Positions 34,256 through 42,595 of a stretch of 64,000 nt of DNA are shown here, one piece after another. The position numbers and the translations under genes are program-made. The notes below the pieces were generated by a model that saw only the letters and a list, made by a program, of their open reading frames with translations, was not told the origin of the DNA and ran no database searches. Each line of letters begins with the position of its first letter. The stretch's first letter is position 1. The DNA is from Micavibrio sp. UBA2638 (GTDB taxonomy: Bacteria > Pseudomonadota > Alphaproteobacteria > Micavibrionales > Micavibrionaceae), in contig DENS01000002.1 in NCBI GenBank assembly GCA_002359735.1, forward strand, positions 269,004 through 333,003. The letters are read 5' to 3'.

Positions 34256-36106
34256 TTACAGTTCAAAAGGTCTGCGGTCCCCTGAAAATTTGCGGTACAG
34301 GTCTTTGTCACTGTTATGGACATTGTTCCCGCCTTCGATAATGGTGGCCTTTAACAAGATAACCAATTCAGTTTTCTGAATAGCGTCACCGCGTTTTTTG
34401 AACAGGTTCCCAACAACCGGCAATTCACCAACGACAGGCACCGATTCGGTTGTTGATTGAACGCGGTCCTGTAACAACCCGCCAAGAACAATTGCCTGAC
34501 CAGAGTTAACCTTAATCACAGAATCAATCTCTTGAACATTTAATTCAGGAATTAACGATACAATATCGGCCGAAATGAATGACACGGCCGGGTCTTGTTC
34601 CTGATTGACAATACGCGTAATCGTCGGACGCAACGCCAATGAAACGGTTCCCTCATCCAGATTAATAGATGGTATGACGTTTACAAGCACCCCTTCCGGC
34701 ACGTTACGAATTTCAGAATCAATTTCAATGGTATCACCCTGCTCATTGATTCCTTGTGTACGATCGATATCAATCTCAAAGAACACCTGATTGGTTGCCA
34801 CGTTCATAACCGCCGACTGATTATTCAGCACCGTCAAACGCGGGCTCGCCAGCGCTTTAACCGTTCCAAAGCCCTGTATGGCCTGTAAGATGGCCTCAAT
34901 ATCATTCCCCAAAATCGCCGCCAGGAAGTTACTGTTCGTTGCGGACGATGAAGTGGAAATATCAAGATTCGGACGATTGGAAACAATGCTTTGTGGATTC
35001 AAAAGCGTGCCAGTGCCCTGATTGATCGGGCCGGTAAAGCGCAAATATCCTTCACCGCCCAGCGCGCCAATCACATTCCAGTCAATACCGGCCGAGAATT
35101 GATCATCCAGACCAACCTCAAGGATTTTGGCTTCGATTAAAACTTGTGACGTCACAGACCTACGGACGTCATTCAGATATTCGTGCAATTCTTTGTGGGC
35201 CTTTTCATTGGCGTGAACGGTAATCAAACCGGCCTGTTTGTTCACGGCGAATGAAAATTCACTTTCAGCAGCGGCGCCGCCAGCCCCATTTCCGGCAGAC
35301 AAGCCATCATCAATCGGCAAAGAACCAACATTCAGCTCCACATCCGGCGGCGAAACATTCACCTGACCATCCTGACCGGAAGAAACCGGAACGACCTCAG
35401 GGTTCCGTTGAGCCGATGTAATGCGCGGATCATTGGTCGTGCGCAATGAGCGGTTAGCCGCATTGCCTAGAATCTGGCCCACATTGGCCTCCAGTTCCCC
35501 CCAGAAATCAGCCTCACTTGTTGTGGCGGCCTCAAACGTTGATCCGGTATCAGCCCCATCCCCGGAAACAACAGCAATGTTATTCCGCACAGATCCGGTA
35601 TTGGAACGAACATAATTCAGGTAATCAATTTTATATGTTTTGTTGTATGGGGTATCGACCTCAATGCGCAAAACCTCATCATCAAATTTATAGCGCAAAC
35701 CAGCCATATCGGCGATCCGTTCTATCACCTGATCAAACGGACGTTCACGCGCGGTAAAAATAATGGCACCGCGAATATTCGGATCTAACTCCAAATCATA
35801 ATCCGCCTGCTCCGCCAGTTCATACAGCACATCACGCAATGGTACATTCTGATTCACAGATAGAGACACCAATGGTGACGGTTTTGCCTGCCCAATTTCT
35901 TCGGATACGTAAGGCTGGAAAGCCGGTATAGAATCCCCGGCGCGGCTTGATTCGTTTATTTCGGGATCACGCGGCGCAAGCGCATCGCGGTAATCTTGAA
36001 TTTCCATCCCTCCGGCACGGTCAGTCTTTAGCGTATTGGTAGCAAGATCACAAGCGCCAAGCGACACCAATGCCAAACTGCAGAGTGCGGCCTTTCGTAT
36101 ATTCAT
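34256..36106 (-). CDS. pilQ: Type IV pilus / MSHA-type secretin
   Basis: The 616-residue outer-membrane ring protein lets the pilus through. It begins with a lipoprotein signal (lipobox LGAC). An STN-like N domain follows (DVLYELAEQADYDLELDPNI, then FDQVIERIADMAGLRYKF), then a Ser/Gly-rich linker, a secretin N domain (LIEAKILEVGLDDQFSAGI) and the secretin barrel (ALASPRLTVLNNQSAVM; VPVVGELPVVGNLFKKRG). The lipobox and one N domain recall MshL more than PilQ. ATG 36106 gives a clean signal sequence; ATG 36142 would add 12 residues. Confidence 0.88.
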   Translation of the reverse strand: MNIRKAALCSLALVSLGACDLATNTLKTDRAGGMEIQDYRDALAPRDPEINESSRAGDSIPAFQPYVSEEIGQAKPSPLVSLSVNQNVPLRDVLYELAEQADYDLELDPNIRGAIIFTARERPFDQVIERIADMAGLRYKFDDEVLRIEVDTPYNKTYKIDYLNYVRSNTGSVRNNIAVVSGDGADTGSTFEAATTSEADFWGELEANVGQILGNAANRSLRTTNDPRITSAQRNPEVVPVSSGQDGQVNVSPPDVELNVGSLPIDDGLSAGNGAGGAAAESEFSFAVNKQAGLITVHANEKAHKELHEYLNDVRRSVTSQVLIEAKILEVGLDDQFSAGIDWNVIGALGGEGYLRFTGPINQGTGTLLNPQSIVSNRPNLDISTSSSATNSNFLAAILGNDIEAILQAIQGFGTVKALASPRLTVLNNQSAVMNVATNQVFFEIDIDRTQGINEQGDTIEIDSEIRNVPEGVLVNVIPSINLDEGTVSLALRPTITRIVNQEQDPAVSFISADIVSLIPELNVQEIDSVIKVNSGQAIVLGGLLQDRVQSTTESVPVVGELPVVGNLFKKRGDAIQKTELVILLKATIIEGGNNVHNSDKDLYRKFSGDRRPFEL

Positions 36107-36253
36107 AGGAAAAGTATCTTGAAAAAGAGATAGATTGATCATTCTTAATTGTCCCCGGAGGAAGTTGGATAGGTATTATTGATTTACTGTTTCCATTAGA
36201 CCATAGCGAATCCATGCATGCAATAGACTATTAAGCGCTATAAACAGAGAAAA

Positions 36254-37396
36254 CTACTCACTGAACGACAGGCGCGATGTATCCAGCGAAGACAAGGTAT
36301 CACTATCCCCGCTACCGATATCACCAGACAATTTGGCCTGCTGGACCTTGATTTTCATATCAGATGGTTTGTCCGAATTGCTAATGACCATATCTTCGGA
36401 AATAAGTCCGTCCCGGTAGAGTTGCAGTAAGGACTGATCGAACGTGCACATACCCAGCGTATTATTCTGTTCCATTACATCGCGTATCTTGCTGATCTCG
36501 CCCTTCAGGATCAATTCCCGCACCAACCCCTGATTAATCATGACCTCGATAGCCGGAACCAGCCCCCCCTTGATAGAGGGCAAAAGACGTTGAGAGATAA
36601 TGGCTTTTAGATTGGTCGATAAATTCAATCGCACCTGATTGTGATAATCTTCAGGAAACAAGTTTACGATCCGTTCAATGGCCTGATAGGAATTATTTGT
36701 ATGTATGGTTGATAAGCATAAATGCCCTGTTTCAGAGACGGTTAAGGCCTGTTCCATCACCTCACGGTCCCGGATCTCCCCCACCAGAATAACATCAGGG
36801 CGCTGACGCAATGAGTTTTTCATCGCAATCTGAAAAGAATCCGTGTCGACGCCAACTTCCCGCTGGGTAACAACACATTGCTTGTGTTCATGAAAATATT
36901 CAATCGGGTCTTCAATGGTAATAATATGCCCGGATTCATTTGTATTACGGTAATCCACCATGGCGGCCAATGTCGTGGACTTACCCGATCCAGTCATACC
37001 GGTCAGAAGCACGAGCCCGCGTTTTTCCAGGGACAATTTCTCCATAATCTGCGGTAAACGCAAATCACCAAAGCTAGGGATTGTTGTAATAATACGGCGT
37101 ATAACAAGAGCCGGAAACTGCCTCTGACGCAAGACATTAACACGAAACCTTCCATGCGCGCCCATATCCAGGGCTGTGTTCAGCTCCATTGTCGCTTCAT
37201 ATTCGCGCTTTTGGCGCCCTGTCAGCATTGAGTTTAATATTTCTTGAATATCGTCCGGGCTTAAAACATCTTCACCCAGCTTAACAAGGCCATTATCTCC
37301 GCGCAGACTTGGTGGAAAACCGACAGTCAGGTATAGATCACTGGCATTGTGATCTTTCATAGAACTCAGATATTGAAAAATTAGTGGTGCGTTCAA
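36254..37396 (-). CDS. pilU: Pilus retraction ATPase, PilU-like
   Basis: The 380-residue GspE-superfamily ATPase. N-terminal ASDLYLTVGFPPSLR domain, Walker A GMTGSGKSTTLAAM, Asp box TIEDPIEYFHEHK, Walker B DVILVGEIRD, and the His box TGHLCLSTIHTNN are all present. The C-terminal third ends in an acidic Ser-rich tail instead of the AIRNL retraction motif of PilT, which fits PilU. It overlaps the upstream pilT by four bases, so both ATPases are made from one transcript. Confidence 0.88.
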   Translation of the reverse strand: MNAPLIFQYLSSMKDHNASDLYLTVGFPPSLRGDNGLVKLGEDVLSPDDIQEILNSMLTGRQKREYEATMELNTALDMGAHGRFRVNVLRQRQFPALVIRRIITTIPSFGDLRLPQIMEKLSLEKRGLVLLTGMTGSGKSTTLAAMVDYRNTNESGHIITIEDPIEYFHEHKQCVVTQREVGVDTDSFQIAMKNSLRQRPDVILVGEIRDREVMEQALTVSETGHLCLSTIHTNNSYQAIERIVNLFPEDYHNQVRLNLSTNLKAIISQRLLPSIKGGLVPAIEVMINQGLVRELILKGEISKIRDVMEQNNTLGMCTFDQSLLQLYRDGLISEDMVISNSDKPSDMKIKVQQAKLSGDIGSGDSDTLSSLDTSRLSFSE

Positions 37397-38583
37397 AATG
37401 AATAATCCCCGCCATCTTGTCCGGCGCCGCCGGATGTTTTCTTGGCTCCGCCAACCGAAGGCGACGAGGACGGTGCTGAAATGCCAACATCTTCCCCGAT
37501 TTTACCGCCCCCTAGAGACGCGGCGGCATAGCCTTCATCCTGTTCATCTTCCTGATCGGAAGCCTTCAGCATCGCCCTGCGCGCTTCGTCTTTGCTAACG
37601 ATATCGGCTTCATATAGATCTTTAATCGTATCTTCCATTGTGATCATGCCGTAGCGGGATCCGGTTTGCATCATGGAGAATAGCTGCGGCACTTGATTTT
37701 CACGGATCAAATTCCGCACCGCATTGGTTCCGACAAGAATTTCAAACGCACCGACGCGCCCTCCGCCTTCTTTTTTAAGAAGCGTTTGCGCCACAACCCC
37801 TTGTAATGAACTGGCCAGCATCGCACGGATCATTTCTTTGTCCCCCGTGGGGAACACATCAATAATACGGTCAATGGTTTTCGGCGCAGAGTTAGAGTGC
37901 AATGTACCAAAAACCAGGTGTCCGGTTTCCGCAGCAGTCAACGCCAATGATATGGTTTCGTAATCACGCATCTCCCCCACCAGAATAACATCAGGGTCTT
38001 CACGCAATGCACTTTTCAAAGCCCTGGCAAAGGAATTGGTATCCGTGCCGACTTCACGGTGATTTACCAAACTGCGCTGTGAAGTATGAAAAAATTCAAC
38101 CGGGTCTTCAATGGTCAAAATATGCTTCGCATGGTGCTGGTTAATATGATTAACCATAGAGGCCAGCGTTGTCGATTTACCGGAACCGGTTGGCCCTGTC
38201 ACAAGAATAATGCCGCGTTCCAGATCGGCAAAACGTTTCATGACCGGCGGCAAGCCCAAATCATCCATTGATGGAATTTCGGTTGGAATGGTACGAAATA
38301 CAGCACAACTTCCTAGACGCGAGGTAAAGCCATTCACACGAAAACGCGCTTTTTCACCCAGCGCAATGGCAAAGTCCAGCTCCATATTCTTTTCGAAATC
38401 AGCGCGCTGGTCCTCTGTCATCACCGAATACAGCATGGTGCGGATATCATCACTGGACAGCGGATCGGATTTAACCTTTTTTAAAACACCGTTTGTGCGA
38501 ATGATAGGCGGGCTGCCCGCGCTTAGGTGCAAGTCCGATGCTTCGTTTTGCATTGTGAATGCTAAAAGTTGCGTAAGATCCAA
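37393..38583 (-). CDS. pilT: Pilus retraction ATPase PilT
   Basis: The 396-residue hexameric ATPase depolymerises the pilus. The N-terminal PAS-like domain begins ASDLHLSAGSPPIIRTNG. Walker A is GPTGSGKSTTLASM, the Asp box TIEDPVEFFH, Walker B DPDVILVGEMRD, and the His box TGHLVFGTLHSNSAPKTIDR. GTNAVRNLIRENQVPQLFSM corresponds to the AIRNLIRE motif needed for retraction. The last 60 residues are a Gly/Ser-rich tail (GGAKKTSGGAGQDGG) absent from standard PilT. It is followed by pilU with a 4-base overlap. Confidence 0.92.
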   Translation of the reverse strand: MDLTQLLAFTMQNEASDLHLSAGSPPIIRTNGVLKKVKSDPLSSDDIRTMLYSVMTEDQRADFEKNMELDFAIALGEKARFRVNGFTSRLGSCAVFRTIPTEIPSMDDLGLPPVMKRFADLERGIILVTGPTGSGKSTTLASMVNHINQHHAKHILTIEDPVEFFHTSQRSLVNHREVGTDTNSFARALKSALREDPDVILVGEMRDYETISLALTAAETGHLVFGTLHSNSAPKTIDRIIDVFPTGDKEMIRAMLASSLQGVVAQTLLKKEGGGRVGAFEILVGTNAVRNLIRENQVPQLFSMMQTGSRYGMITMEDTIKDLYEADIVSKDEARRAMLKASDQEDEQDEGYAAASLGGGKIGEDVGISAPSSSPSVGGAKKTSGGAGQDGGDYSF

Positions 38584-38689
38584 GATAGTCCCCCGGGTGT
38601 CAGTTCAAGTATTAGTTATATCGTAAAAGTATAAACGGAATGTAAACTCTGGTGATAATTTTACAGCTTTTCTGCCGCGATGAGAACAC

Positions 38690-39481
38690 TCATATGAATA
38701 AAAGTACAAAAAAGGCCAAAATTAGGGCCGGACCGAATGGAAAAGCGGCCCCTTTTCCGGCCAACCGCCACGCAAGTCCAAATACTATGCCCAATGCTCC
38801 CGACAAAATTGCAAAATAGCTGAGCTTGGCAAGGCCAAGCCACATGCCAATCGCCGCAAATAATTTTACATCCCCAAAGCCAAGCACCTCTTTTTTTAGA
38901 ACTTTGCCAACAACAATACCCAAAATCCAGGCAAACAGGCCAAAGCCTGCCCCGCCAATCACAACAAAATCAAAAACATGCCCGGCATTTACAAATGACA
39001 TCATCCAGTAAAGCCCCCAATGGAGCAGGCCAAGCAAGCCAACACCCATCACCAGTTCATCCGGCAAAATATAATGTTCGGCATCAATAAAAATCAGAGC
39101 AACCAAAACAGGGACCAAAAGGTATAGCGCCAAAAATGGCCAAGCCAAACCAAAGCCGCTATAAACGGCCAAAAACCCGGCAACACATGTCAATTCTGCC
39201 AAGGGATACATTATTGATATTTTTGCGTGACAATGACGGCATTTGCCGCGTAGCATCGCCCAGGATAGAACCGGAATTAAATCCCTGACGGCTAGGGTAT
39301 GATTACAATGCGGACATGCCGAACGGCAGGCCTGCGTTTGCCCCCCTTTTTTGTAATAAAACCACGGTAGATCACGGGGAATGCGATAAATTAGGGCGCT
39401 GGCAAAGCTGCCAAAAACAACCCCCATAAATATGACAGCAAGATATTCTAGAAAAACCAGCTCACCCGGAATGGCCATCAT
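38690..39481 (-). CDS. pilD: Prepilin leader peptidase / N-methyltransferase
   Basis: The 263-residue inner-membrane aspartyl protease cleaves and methylates prepilins. The N-terminal block GVVFGSFASALIYRIPRDLP is diagnostic. Two CxxC pairs of the cytoplasmic zinc-binding loop follow (CPHCNHTL and CRHCHAKI). The catalytic aspartates lie in FIDAEHYILPDEL and in VLGFGDVKLFAAIG (GxGD motif). About eight hydrophobic segments are seen. It lies 5 bases after the TPR gene in the pilus operon, and the prepilin at 30670 is its obvious substrate. Confidence 0.93.
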   Translation of the reverse strand: MMAIPGELVFLEYLAVIFMGVVFGSFASALIYRIPRDLPWFYYKKGGQTQACRSACPHCNHTLAVRDLIPVLSWAMLRGKCRHCHAKISIMYPLAELTCVAGFLAVYSGFGLAWPFLALYLLVPVLVALIFIDAEHYILPDELVMGVGLLGLLHWGLYWMMSFVNAGHVFDFVVIGGAGFGLFAWILGIVVGKVLKKEVLGFGDVKLFAAIGMWLGLAKLSYFAILSGALGIVFGLAWRLAGKGAAFPFGPALILAFFVLLFI

Positions 39482-39486
39482 GGCGC

Positions 39487-40590
39487 TCAGCGCAATTTAG
39501 CCAGACGCGTATAAATTGCTTCACGGGGAACTGTCCGGTTACCGCCATAAATGGAATCAACTTCCAGGGCCTGCTCATAATAACGAACTGCATCTTTTTT
39601 GGCGCCAGACTGATCGGCAATAATGGCAAGATTGTAATAATGGCTGGCATTATTCGGCTCCATACTGGCCGCAACGCCCATATAGCGCATAGCAGAATCC
39701 AGATTCCCCATTTGCGCCTCCGCGATACCCAGCTGGGCCACCAAAGCGACATTATCCGGATTATTGGCTCTTAAATCCTTTAATTGGCGCACAGCAACGG
39801 CAGGATAGCGGGTTGCCATCAAGCCCAGCATATTGGCACGCGCCTCGATATTGCCTGGTTGCACCTCTAGCAACTCCTCATAGGCCAGAATGGCTTCTTC
39901 AATCAAACCTAACTTCTGCAGGGCAATGGCGCGCCCCATAAGAACCTGCTTATTGCGTTTGTTCTTTTTATATAGCTCATTATAAATCTCGAGCGCGGAG
40001 CTATCGCGGCCCAATTTTAAAGCCCTCTCAGCCGATACCAGGCGCGCGTGCCGTGTATCACCGGCCGCGTTCTTACGCACAATTATCATGCGTGACGCAG
40101 GTTCCGTCACCGGGTCAAGGGCGCGGTGAGATTTCTTGCCAAGCTCCCCTTCCGGCACCAGAGCCTCGGCATCATAAAACACATCATCATCGTCAATGCC
40201 GCCAGCATTGGCCGCCGGGGCAGAAGACGCTGTATCTGCAGGGGCCGATAAATCTGTGTTATTCGGCACAAGCGGCGGTGTTTCTTCCGGCAACAAATTC
40301 TGCATCTCCGGTTCGGCCGGTTCGTTATCGCCGGCGCCTTGCAATAACTCCGCATCAATTTGACCAATGGCATCCCCCGCCGGAATTCCCATCTGGTCCT
40401 GCGCAGCAGCATAATGCCCCCCGCTAAAGATCATGAGCCCCATAAACGCGGCTCCGCAAAGCAGCTTAGAAGACAAGGTTGGGGCTTTATTTGGTGCATT
40501 CCACATCGTAGGCAGATCCTGATTTTTCGAAAGAGTGTTTCGCGGCAAGCAGCGTAAACGGGTTAACTTGGCTATCATGGTATCACGCAT
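39487..40590 (-). CDS. Secreted TPR protein of the pilus locus
   Basis: A 367-residue periplasmic protein. After a long basic N-region comes a signal core (LLCGAAFMGLMIFSGGHYAAA), an acidic Pro/Ala linker to about residue 150, and then tetratricopeptide repeats: AERALKLGRDSSALEIYNEL, AIALQKLGLIEEAILAYEEL, YNLAIIADQSGAKKDAVRYY. TPR lipoproteins such as PilF/PilW help assemble the secretin; this one lacks a lipobox, so the parallel is loose. ATG 40590 has AGGG upstream and overlaps the end of the ABC ATPase gene by 8 bases, pointing to translational coupling. Confidence 0.8.
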   Translation of the reverse strand: MRDTMIAKLTRLRCLPRNTLSKNQDLPTMWNAPNKAPTLSSKLLCGAAFMGLMIFSGGHYAAAQDQMGIPAGDAIGQIDAELLQGAGDNEPAEPEMQNLLPEETPPLVPNNTDLSAPADTASSAPAANAGGIDDDDVFYDAEALVPEGELGKKSHRALDPVTEPASRMIIVRKNAAGDTRHARLVSAERALKLGRDSSALEIYNELYKKNKRNKQVLMGRAIALQKLGLIEEAILAYEELLEVQPGNIEARANMLGLMATRYPAVAVRQLKDLRANNPDNVALVAQLGIAEAQMGNLDSAMRYMGVAASMEPNNASHYYNLAIIADQSGAKKDAVRYYEQALEVDSIYGGNRTVPREAIYTRLAKLR

Positions 40591-41329
40591 ATTCCCTATT
40601 CTCAATATACTCAAGAAAAGAACGTTCCAAATTCTCACTGGACGTCCTGGATTTTAGTTCGGCCGGTGTGCCGACATATCTGATTGTGCCTTCATATAGT
40701 ATAGCAATGCGATCACATATTTCATCCAGATCGGCCAGGATATGAGAGCTTAAGAATATTGTATGGTTCTTATTCTTGGCATCGTTCAGCATATCTTTAA
40801 CCAGCGTCCTTGCCAGTGGGTCAAGCCCGCTCATCGGTTCATCCAGCATTAAAAAGTCGCATCCTGTTAATACTGTCCCCAAAAGACCTAGCTTTTGCCG
40901 CATTCCTTTTGAGTAGCTTTGTACGCGCATACCAAGCGCCGCTTTATCCAGCGCCAGCTTTTCGGCCGCCTCAATTATTTGTGCTTCGTTATAATGTTGA
41001 CGATACATACGCAAAGAAAACTTCAAAAACTCAAAGCCCGTCAGAAACCACGGCGGATCAAATCGCTCCGGCAAATAAGCCATGTGCCGTTTTGCATCCA
41101 TACTCGCATTATTCTGCCCGAAAACCTTAATTTCACCCGCCTGGGGGCTGCGCAGGCCAAGAATAGTCTTAATCAGGGTTGTCTTGCCCGCACCGTTTAA
41201 TCCAATAAGGCCAAAAAATTCGCCTTTGCGAATATCCAGATCAACTGAATTCAAAATAGTTTTCTGATCATATCCGGCAGAAACGTTTTGTATATGCAAA
41301 ACAGAGGAAATACCGCTATCGTTTGTCAT
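40583..41329 (-). CDS. ABC transporter ATP-binding protein in the pilus locus
   Basis: A 248-residue ABC ATPase. Walker A GLNGAGKTTLIKTILGL, signature YSKGMRQKLGLL, Walker B CDFLMLDEPMSGLDPLA, and the switch His in FLSSHILADLDEI are intact. The fold type is that of ABC-2 exporters. ATG 41329 has GGGA upstream; the longer frame to 41419 overlaps the pilP-like gene. Its likely membrane partner is the permease at 33468-34235. Myxococcus PilH, needed for pilus assembly, is the precedent for an ABC ATPase in a pilus operon. Confidence 0.9.
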   Translation of the reverse strand: MTNDSGISSVLHIQNVSAGYDQKTILNSVDLDIRKGEFFGLIGLNGAGKTTLIKTILGLRSPQAGEIKVFGQNNASMDAKRHMAYLPERFDPPWFLTGFEFLKFSLRMYRQHYNEAQIIEAAEKLALDKAALGMRVQSYSKGMRQKLGLLGTVLTGCDFLMLDEPMSGLDPLARTLVKDMLNDAKNKNHTIFLSSHILADLDEICDRIAILYEGTIRYVGTPAELKSRTSSENLERSFLEYIENREYA

Positions 41330-41333
41330 GAAA

Positions 41334-41939
41334 TTATCCCGGCAAAAACATACGGCTATCGAGGTTGAACCGCTGATGCGGGCGCAAACGAATGGGATAC
41401 AGACGCCGCGTATATTCATCTTGCCATTTCATGTCGATGTAATGTTTATACACCTTCAAATCAATGATTTCCTTGGGAACAGCATCAGGTGTTACACGTT
41501 CGTTATTCAGCCATATCGTCCAGTCATTTTGTGATGTATAGGCAATACCGCTAAGGGAAATTTCACGTTCTTCCGGCGGCGGTTTGGGCCTATCCTGATC
41601 CAGCGGGTCATCCATGGCATTTAAAATATCCTGATCCGTTGGAATACTTTTCACCCCATCGGACTTTGCACTTTTTTTGGCCTCTATCAGGGCTGTTTGT
41701 TCCCAATAATTGAACAACAAAGACGGAATGGACACAGGCGTAATATCTGGCGTATCTGCCGCGCCGGCCTGATTAGTTTGCACCTGCACCGCTGCAGGAG
41801 ACGCCGCAGCGCCTGCACCGCTTTCCGTTGCAGCATTCCCCTGATCCTGGGCCATGAGGGATAAGGCCGGAACAACACTGAGCAAAAGCGCCCCACTTAA
41901 CAAACGGCTAACCATGCGGATTATTTTCATCTTTTTCAT
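41334..41939 (-). CDS. PilP-like periplasmic pilus assembly protein
   Basis: The 201-residue secreted protein has a signal peptide (LLSGALLLSVVPALSLMAQ), an Ala/Gln-rich linker, and a C-terminal domain with short strands (REISLSGIAYTSQNDWTIWL; YPIRLRPHQRFNLDSRMFLPG). Overall order is that of PilP, MshK and GspC: an N-terminal anchor, a linker and a small beta domain that connects the inner-membrane platform to the secretin. It follows pilO with a 4-base overlap, the usual place of pilP. Sequence identity alone would not have identified it. Confidence 0.65.
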   Translation of the reverse strand: MKKMKIIRMVSRLLSGALLLSVVPALSLMAQDQGNAATESGAGAAASPAAVQVQTNQAGAADTPDITPVSIPSLLFNYWEQTALIEAKKSAKSDGVKSIPTDQDILNAMDDPLDQDRPKPPPEEREISLSGIAYTSQNDWTIWLNNERVTPDAVPKEIIDLKVYKHYIDMKWQDEYTRRLYPIRLRPHQRFNLDSRMFLPG

Positions 41940-42595
41940 CTTAACGCTCCCTCTTGGTCTGCCGGAGCATTCAAATAATCATCGCGGGAAACCATGGTAC
42001 GCCAGACCATTGAGATGCTGCCACTCACCAACGGTGGATTACGCCCGGCCGCAATCGCCCTCAGCATGGTATCGCTAATATTTGCGTTGCGGCTTAACGA
42101 CATTTTCTCAACGGAAAGATAGCCCGGGAAAACCTGTTCCAGATAGTTAATATATTCGAAAATATCTGCATCATCTACGCCCGTAAATTCAATACTAACA
42201 GGGCTTTCCAGTAAAACCTGCTCGGCCTTGGCGGCATCCTGATCTTCCACCACCACACCGGATTTCACGCTAACGACGGCCTCGGTCACGCCGCTATAGG
42301 CTTTGGCTGCGGTGAACACGGCCTGGGCATCACGCCGGCTTTGATTGGAAAAGAAACCATCGGCCTTCAGCCCTTCAAAGCGTTCCTGCTGCATTTCCAG
42401 TTGGGAAAACTCGGTCTGAATATTGGCGATATCATTGCGGACTGCCGATTCAGCGGCCTTTGCCTTGCGCATATCACGTTCAGTTGATTTTAATTCCGGC
42501 ACCAGATAGAGATACAGCAAAGCTGCAAATATAACATTCACGGCCACAAGAAACATCAAAATCGCGATGCGTTTATACCCTAAAACTCTGATCAT
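41936..42595 (-). CDS. pilO: PilO-like inner-membrane alignment protein
   Basis: The 219-residue bitopic protein: a short cytoplasmic N-terminus, one membrane segment (IAILMFLVAVNVIFAALLYLYL), a coiled coil (TERDMRKAKAAESAVRNDIA, then QLEMQQERFEGL), and a periplasmic ferredoxin-like domain including IEFTGVDDADIFEYINYLEQ. This is the PilO plan. It overlaps the upstream pilM-pilN fusion by four bases and the next gene by four bases. Confidence 0.82.
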   Translation of the reverse strand: MIRVLGYKRIAILMFLVAVNVIFAALLYLYLVPELKSTERDMRKAKAAESAVRNDIANIQTEFSQLEMQQERFEGLKADGFFSNQSRRDAQAVFTAAKAYSGVTEAVVSVKSGVVVEDQDAAKAEQVLLESPVSIEFTGVDDADIFEYINYLEQVFPGYLSVEKMSLSRNANISDTMLRAIAAGRNPPLVSGSISMVWRTMVSRDDYLNAPADQEGALR

